From Methylacidiphilum sp. (GTDB lineage Bacteria; Verrucomicrobiota; Verrucomicrobiia; CAIQCK01), in NCBI GenBank assembly GCA_020718125.1, contig DYDC01000030.1, positions 1 through 16,145 of the forward strand: a DNA stretch of 16,145 nucleotides. Direction: 5' to 3'. The position numbers were made by a program, and so were the translations under genes. Below the pieces are notes generated by a model. It was not told where the DNA came from and made no database searches. It was given only the letters and a program-made list of their open reading frames with translations. The stretch's first letter is position 1; every line of letters starts with the position of its first letter. This document shows positions 15,054 to 16,145 of this stretch, piece after piece.

Positions 15054-15559
15054 TGGGGCGTCACCGTCGGCCACCGGCGTTTGCCCGTGAGCTTCTCTTC
15101 GAGCTTCAGAATCCCCTCGATCAGCGCCTCGGGCCGCGGCGGACAGCCGGGGATGAAGACATCCACGGGGAACAGCTTGTCCACTCCTTCGACCACGGCG
15201 TATTGGCCGGGAAAAACAAACGGGCCGCCTGAAATGGCGCAATTACCCATCGCGATGACCCACTTCGGCTCGAGCATCTGGTCGTAGAGCGTCTTGATGG
15301 CGGGGGCCATTTTCTTGTTGACCGTGCCCGCCACGATCATCACGTCGGCCTGGCGCGGCGACGGTCGGAACACCTCGGCGCCGAACCGCGAGATGTCAAA
15401 ACGCGACGCGCCCGCCGCCATCATCTCGATGGCGCAGCAGGCGAGGCCAAAGGTCAGCGGCCAGAGCGAGTTGGCCCGCCCCAGATACAGCAACTCGTCC
15501 AGCTTCGCAAACTTTACGATTTGGGAGAGGTCTTGGGAGCGGGCTTTTTCAGGGTCCAT
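15050..15559 (-). CDS. nuoB: NADH-quinone oxidoreductase subunit B, cluster N2 protein
   Basis: NuoB holds the terminal [4Fe-4S] cluster N2 that passes electrons to quinone. All four ligands are visible: Cys41 and Cys42 (FGLACCAIEMM), Cys107 (AMGNCAISGGPF) and Cys139 (FIPGCPPRPEALIEGI). Its 169 residues are a normal length. The start ATG at 15559 lies inside the nuoA coding region, giving an overlap of 46 bases in another frame. An AAGGTG site lies shortly upstream, and no other suitable start is available before the conserved region. The stop overlaps the nuoC GTG start. Sequence between motifs is intact. Confidence 0.97.
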   Translation of the reverse strand: MDPEKARSQDLSQIVKFAKLDELLYLGRANSLWPLTFGLACCAIEMMAAGASRFDISRFGAEVFRPSPRQADVMIVAGTVNKKMAPAIKTLYDQMLEPKWVIAMGNCAISGGPFVFPGQYAVVEGVDKLFPVDVFIPGCPPRPEALIEGILKLEEKLTGKRRWPTVTPQ

Positions 15560-15930
15560 TCAAACACACCTTTTTTCCACGCATACACGATCACCAGCGA
15601 CAGGATGCCGACGAAGATCAGCGCCTCGACCAGGTCGCGGAGGACAAAGTGCCGGTTGTAAACCAGCGCCACCGGGATGAGGTAGAGCACGTCCACGGCG
15701 AAGGCGATAAACACCAGCGCATACAGGTAATAAACCGCGCTGTAGCGAATCCACGCGTCACCGATGGGATCCATGCCGCACTCGATCGCCTGCCCCGTCT
15801 TGTTGGCGTAATTGCGCGTCTTGCGCGCCGCCAGCAGATAAACGGCGGCAAACGATCCAACCGTGATGGCCAACCCACCCAGGCAGAAAGCAAAAACATA
15901 AATCAGATCGTAAGCAAGTCCGGCTTGCAT
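15514..15930 (-). CDS. nuoA: NADH-quinone oxidoreductase subunit A
   Basis: This is the first gene of the operon, encoding a 138-residue, three-helix subunit that links the membrane and peripheral arms near the quinone chamber. AIECGMDPIGDAWIRYS (about 48-64) corresponds to the family YECG loop with its conserved Cys (Cys51). The next helix reads ALVFIAFAVDVLYLIPVAL, where most NuoA proteins have FDVE: the usual Asp is Ala78 and the usual Glu is Asp80. The C-terminal tail is Lys- and Pro-rich and overlaps the nuoB start by 46 bases. The start ATG at 15930 has only a weak Shine-Dalgarno match (GGGAAA), and a small 6-base hairpin (15936-15950) overlaps that site. Confidence 0.93.
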   Translation of the reverse strand: MQAGLAYDLIYVFAFCLGGLAITVGSFAAVYLLAARKTRNYANKTGQAIECGMDPIGDAWIRYSAVYYLYALVFIAFAVDVLYLIPVALVYNRHFVLRDLVEALIFVGILSLVIVYAWKKGVFEWTLKKPAPKTSPKS

Positions 15931-15935
15931 CGTTC

Positions 15936-15950
15936 GTTTCCCGTGGAAAC
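15936..15950. repeat. Short hairpin over the nuoA ribosome binding region
   Basis: GTTTCC (15936-15941) and GGAAAC (15945-15950) are perfect inverted repeats with a 3-base loop. The stem covers the only Shine-Dalgarno-like bases before nuoA, so it could influence translation of the first operon gene. Confidence 0.35.
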
Positions 15951-15996
15951 CGCCGCGCCGAAGTCATTCTCGGACACGCCCCGCGGCCACAATTTC

Positions 15997-16039
15997 GCGG
16001 CACACAAATCCGCACGGTGGTTTGCAGGTGGTGTGCCGC
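15997..16039. repeat. 9-base inverted repeat in the nuoA leader
   Basis: GCGGCACAC (15997-16005) and GTGTGCCGC (16031-16039) are perfect reverse complements with a 25-base spacer. They lie in the presumed 5' untranslated region, 67 bases or more before the start codon. A second small stem (CAGCA/TGCTG, 16043-16056) lies next to it. They may form a leader RNA structure or a protein site. No known riboswitch consensus was recognised. Confidence 0.45.
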
Positions 16040-16077
16040 CCACAGCAACACTGCTGACTACGGCCCCGTGTCGTTCT

Positions 16078-16105
16078 ATTGTAGCTTGCGAAGCGGGGTG
16101 CACAA
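16078..16105 (-). promoter_or_regulatory. Candidate sigma-70-type promoter of the nuo operon
   Basis: On the minus strand TTGTGC (-35, 16100-16105) is separated by 16 bases from TACAAT (-10, 16078-16083). Both are close to consensus. The predicted start near 16071 would leave a leader of about 140 bases before nuoA. No other gene is visible from 15931 to the right edge. Confidence 0.5.
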
Positions 16106-16145
16106 GCGGTTTGTTTTTCCCTGGGCGAAAATGGGCGCAACTTGA

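Noticed and set aside
15903..16103. 66-codon minus-strand frame in the nuoA leader as a leader peptide or small gene
   Set aside because: It overlaps the candidate promoter and the nuoA start, has no recognisable features, and would require a start at or upstream of the predicted transcription start.

Overview
The window is a bacterial chromosome segment of high GC content. Every confidently identified gene lies on the minus strand, so the biological order runs from high to low coordinates. It has two parts. From about 16.1 kb down to 4.6 kb is one compact respiratory complex I operon. From about 4.5 kb to the left edge is a restriction-type defence locus that looks damaged. The organism cannot be fixed from sequence alone. 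The style of the NuoA, NuoB and NuoH proteins and of the Mrp-like antiporter genes reminds me of Verrucomicrobiota or related bacteria, but this is a low-confidence impression.

Complex I operon. The order is nuoA, nuoB, nuoC, nuoD, nuoH, nuoI, nuoJ, nuoK, an MrpD-like antiporter subunit, an 86-residue two-helix membrane protein, a second MrpD-like/NuoL-like antiporter subunit, nuoM and nuoN. Gaps are 3 to 12 bases and most junctions are ATGA or GTGA overlaps, so translation is probably coupled. A plausible promoter (TTGTGC, 16 bases, TACAAT) lies about 150 bases upstream of nuoA, followed by a structured leader. The NADH-oxidising module nuoE, nuoF and nuoG is absent from the operon. The encoded core (NuoB, C, D, I plus membrane subunits) carries only cluster N2 and the two NuoI clusters. 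It should take electrons from ferredoxin or another carrier, or borrow an NADH module encoded elsewhere.

The place of nuoL is taken by a three-gene cassette: MrpD-like, small two-helix protein, and NuoL-like with a C-terminal lateral-helix region. With NuoM and NuoN the operon therefore encodes four antiporter-like subunits instead of three. Complex I cassettes with a fourth pumping subunit have been reported in the literature, and this may be such a variant. Against this, the lateral-helix region seen here (about 88 residues) is not clearly longer than normal. Other departures from the norm are a FAVD motif in NuoA where FDVE is usual, a shortened NuoD, and Asn in place of the usual TM7 Lys in the second antiporter subunit.

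Defence locus. Downstream of nuoN, and possibly starting a separate transcript, is a 903-residue type III-like restriction helicase-nuclease (Walker A, DEAH, GRGLRR, PD-ExK). An AAA/STAND-type ATPase of 397 residues follows. Then comes the first ~95 codons of a gene resembling the N-terminus of Mod-type adenine methyltransferases. That similarity stops abruptly near base 179, next to what looks like the 3' end of an oppositely oriented open frame with two hairpins, so the methyltransferase has probably been cut by a mobile element or rearrangement. A strong 12-base inverted repeat lies in an AT-rich promoter-like gap before the ATPase gene.
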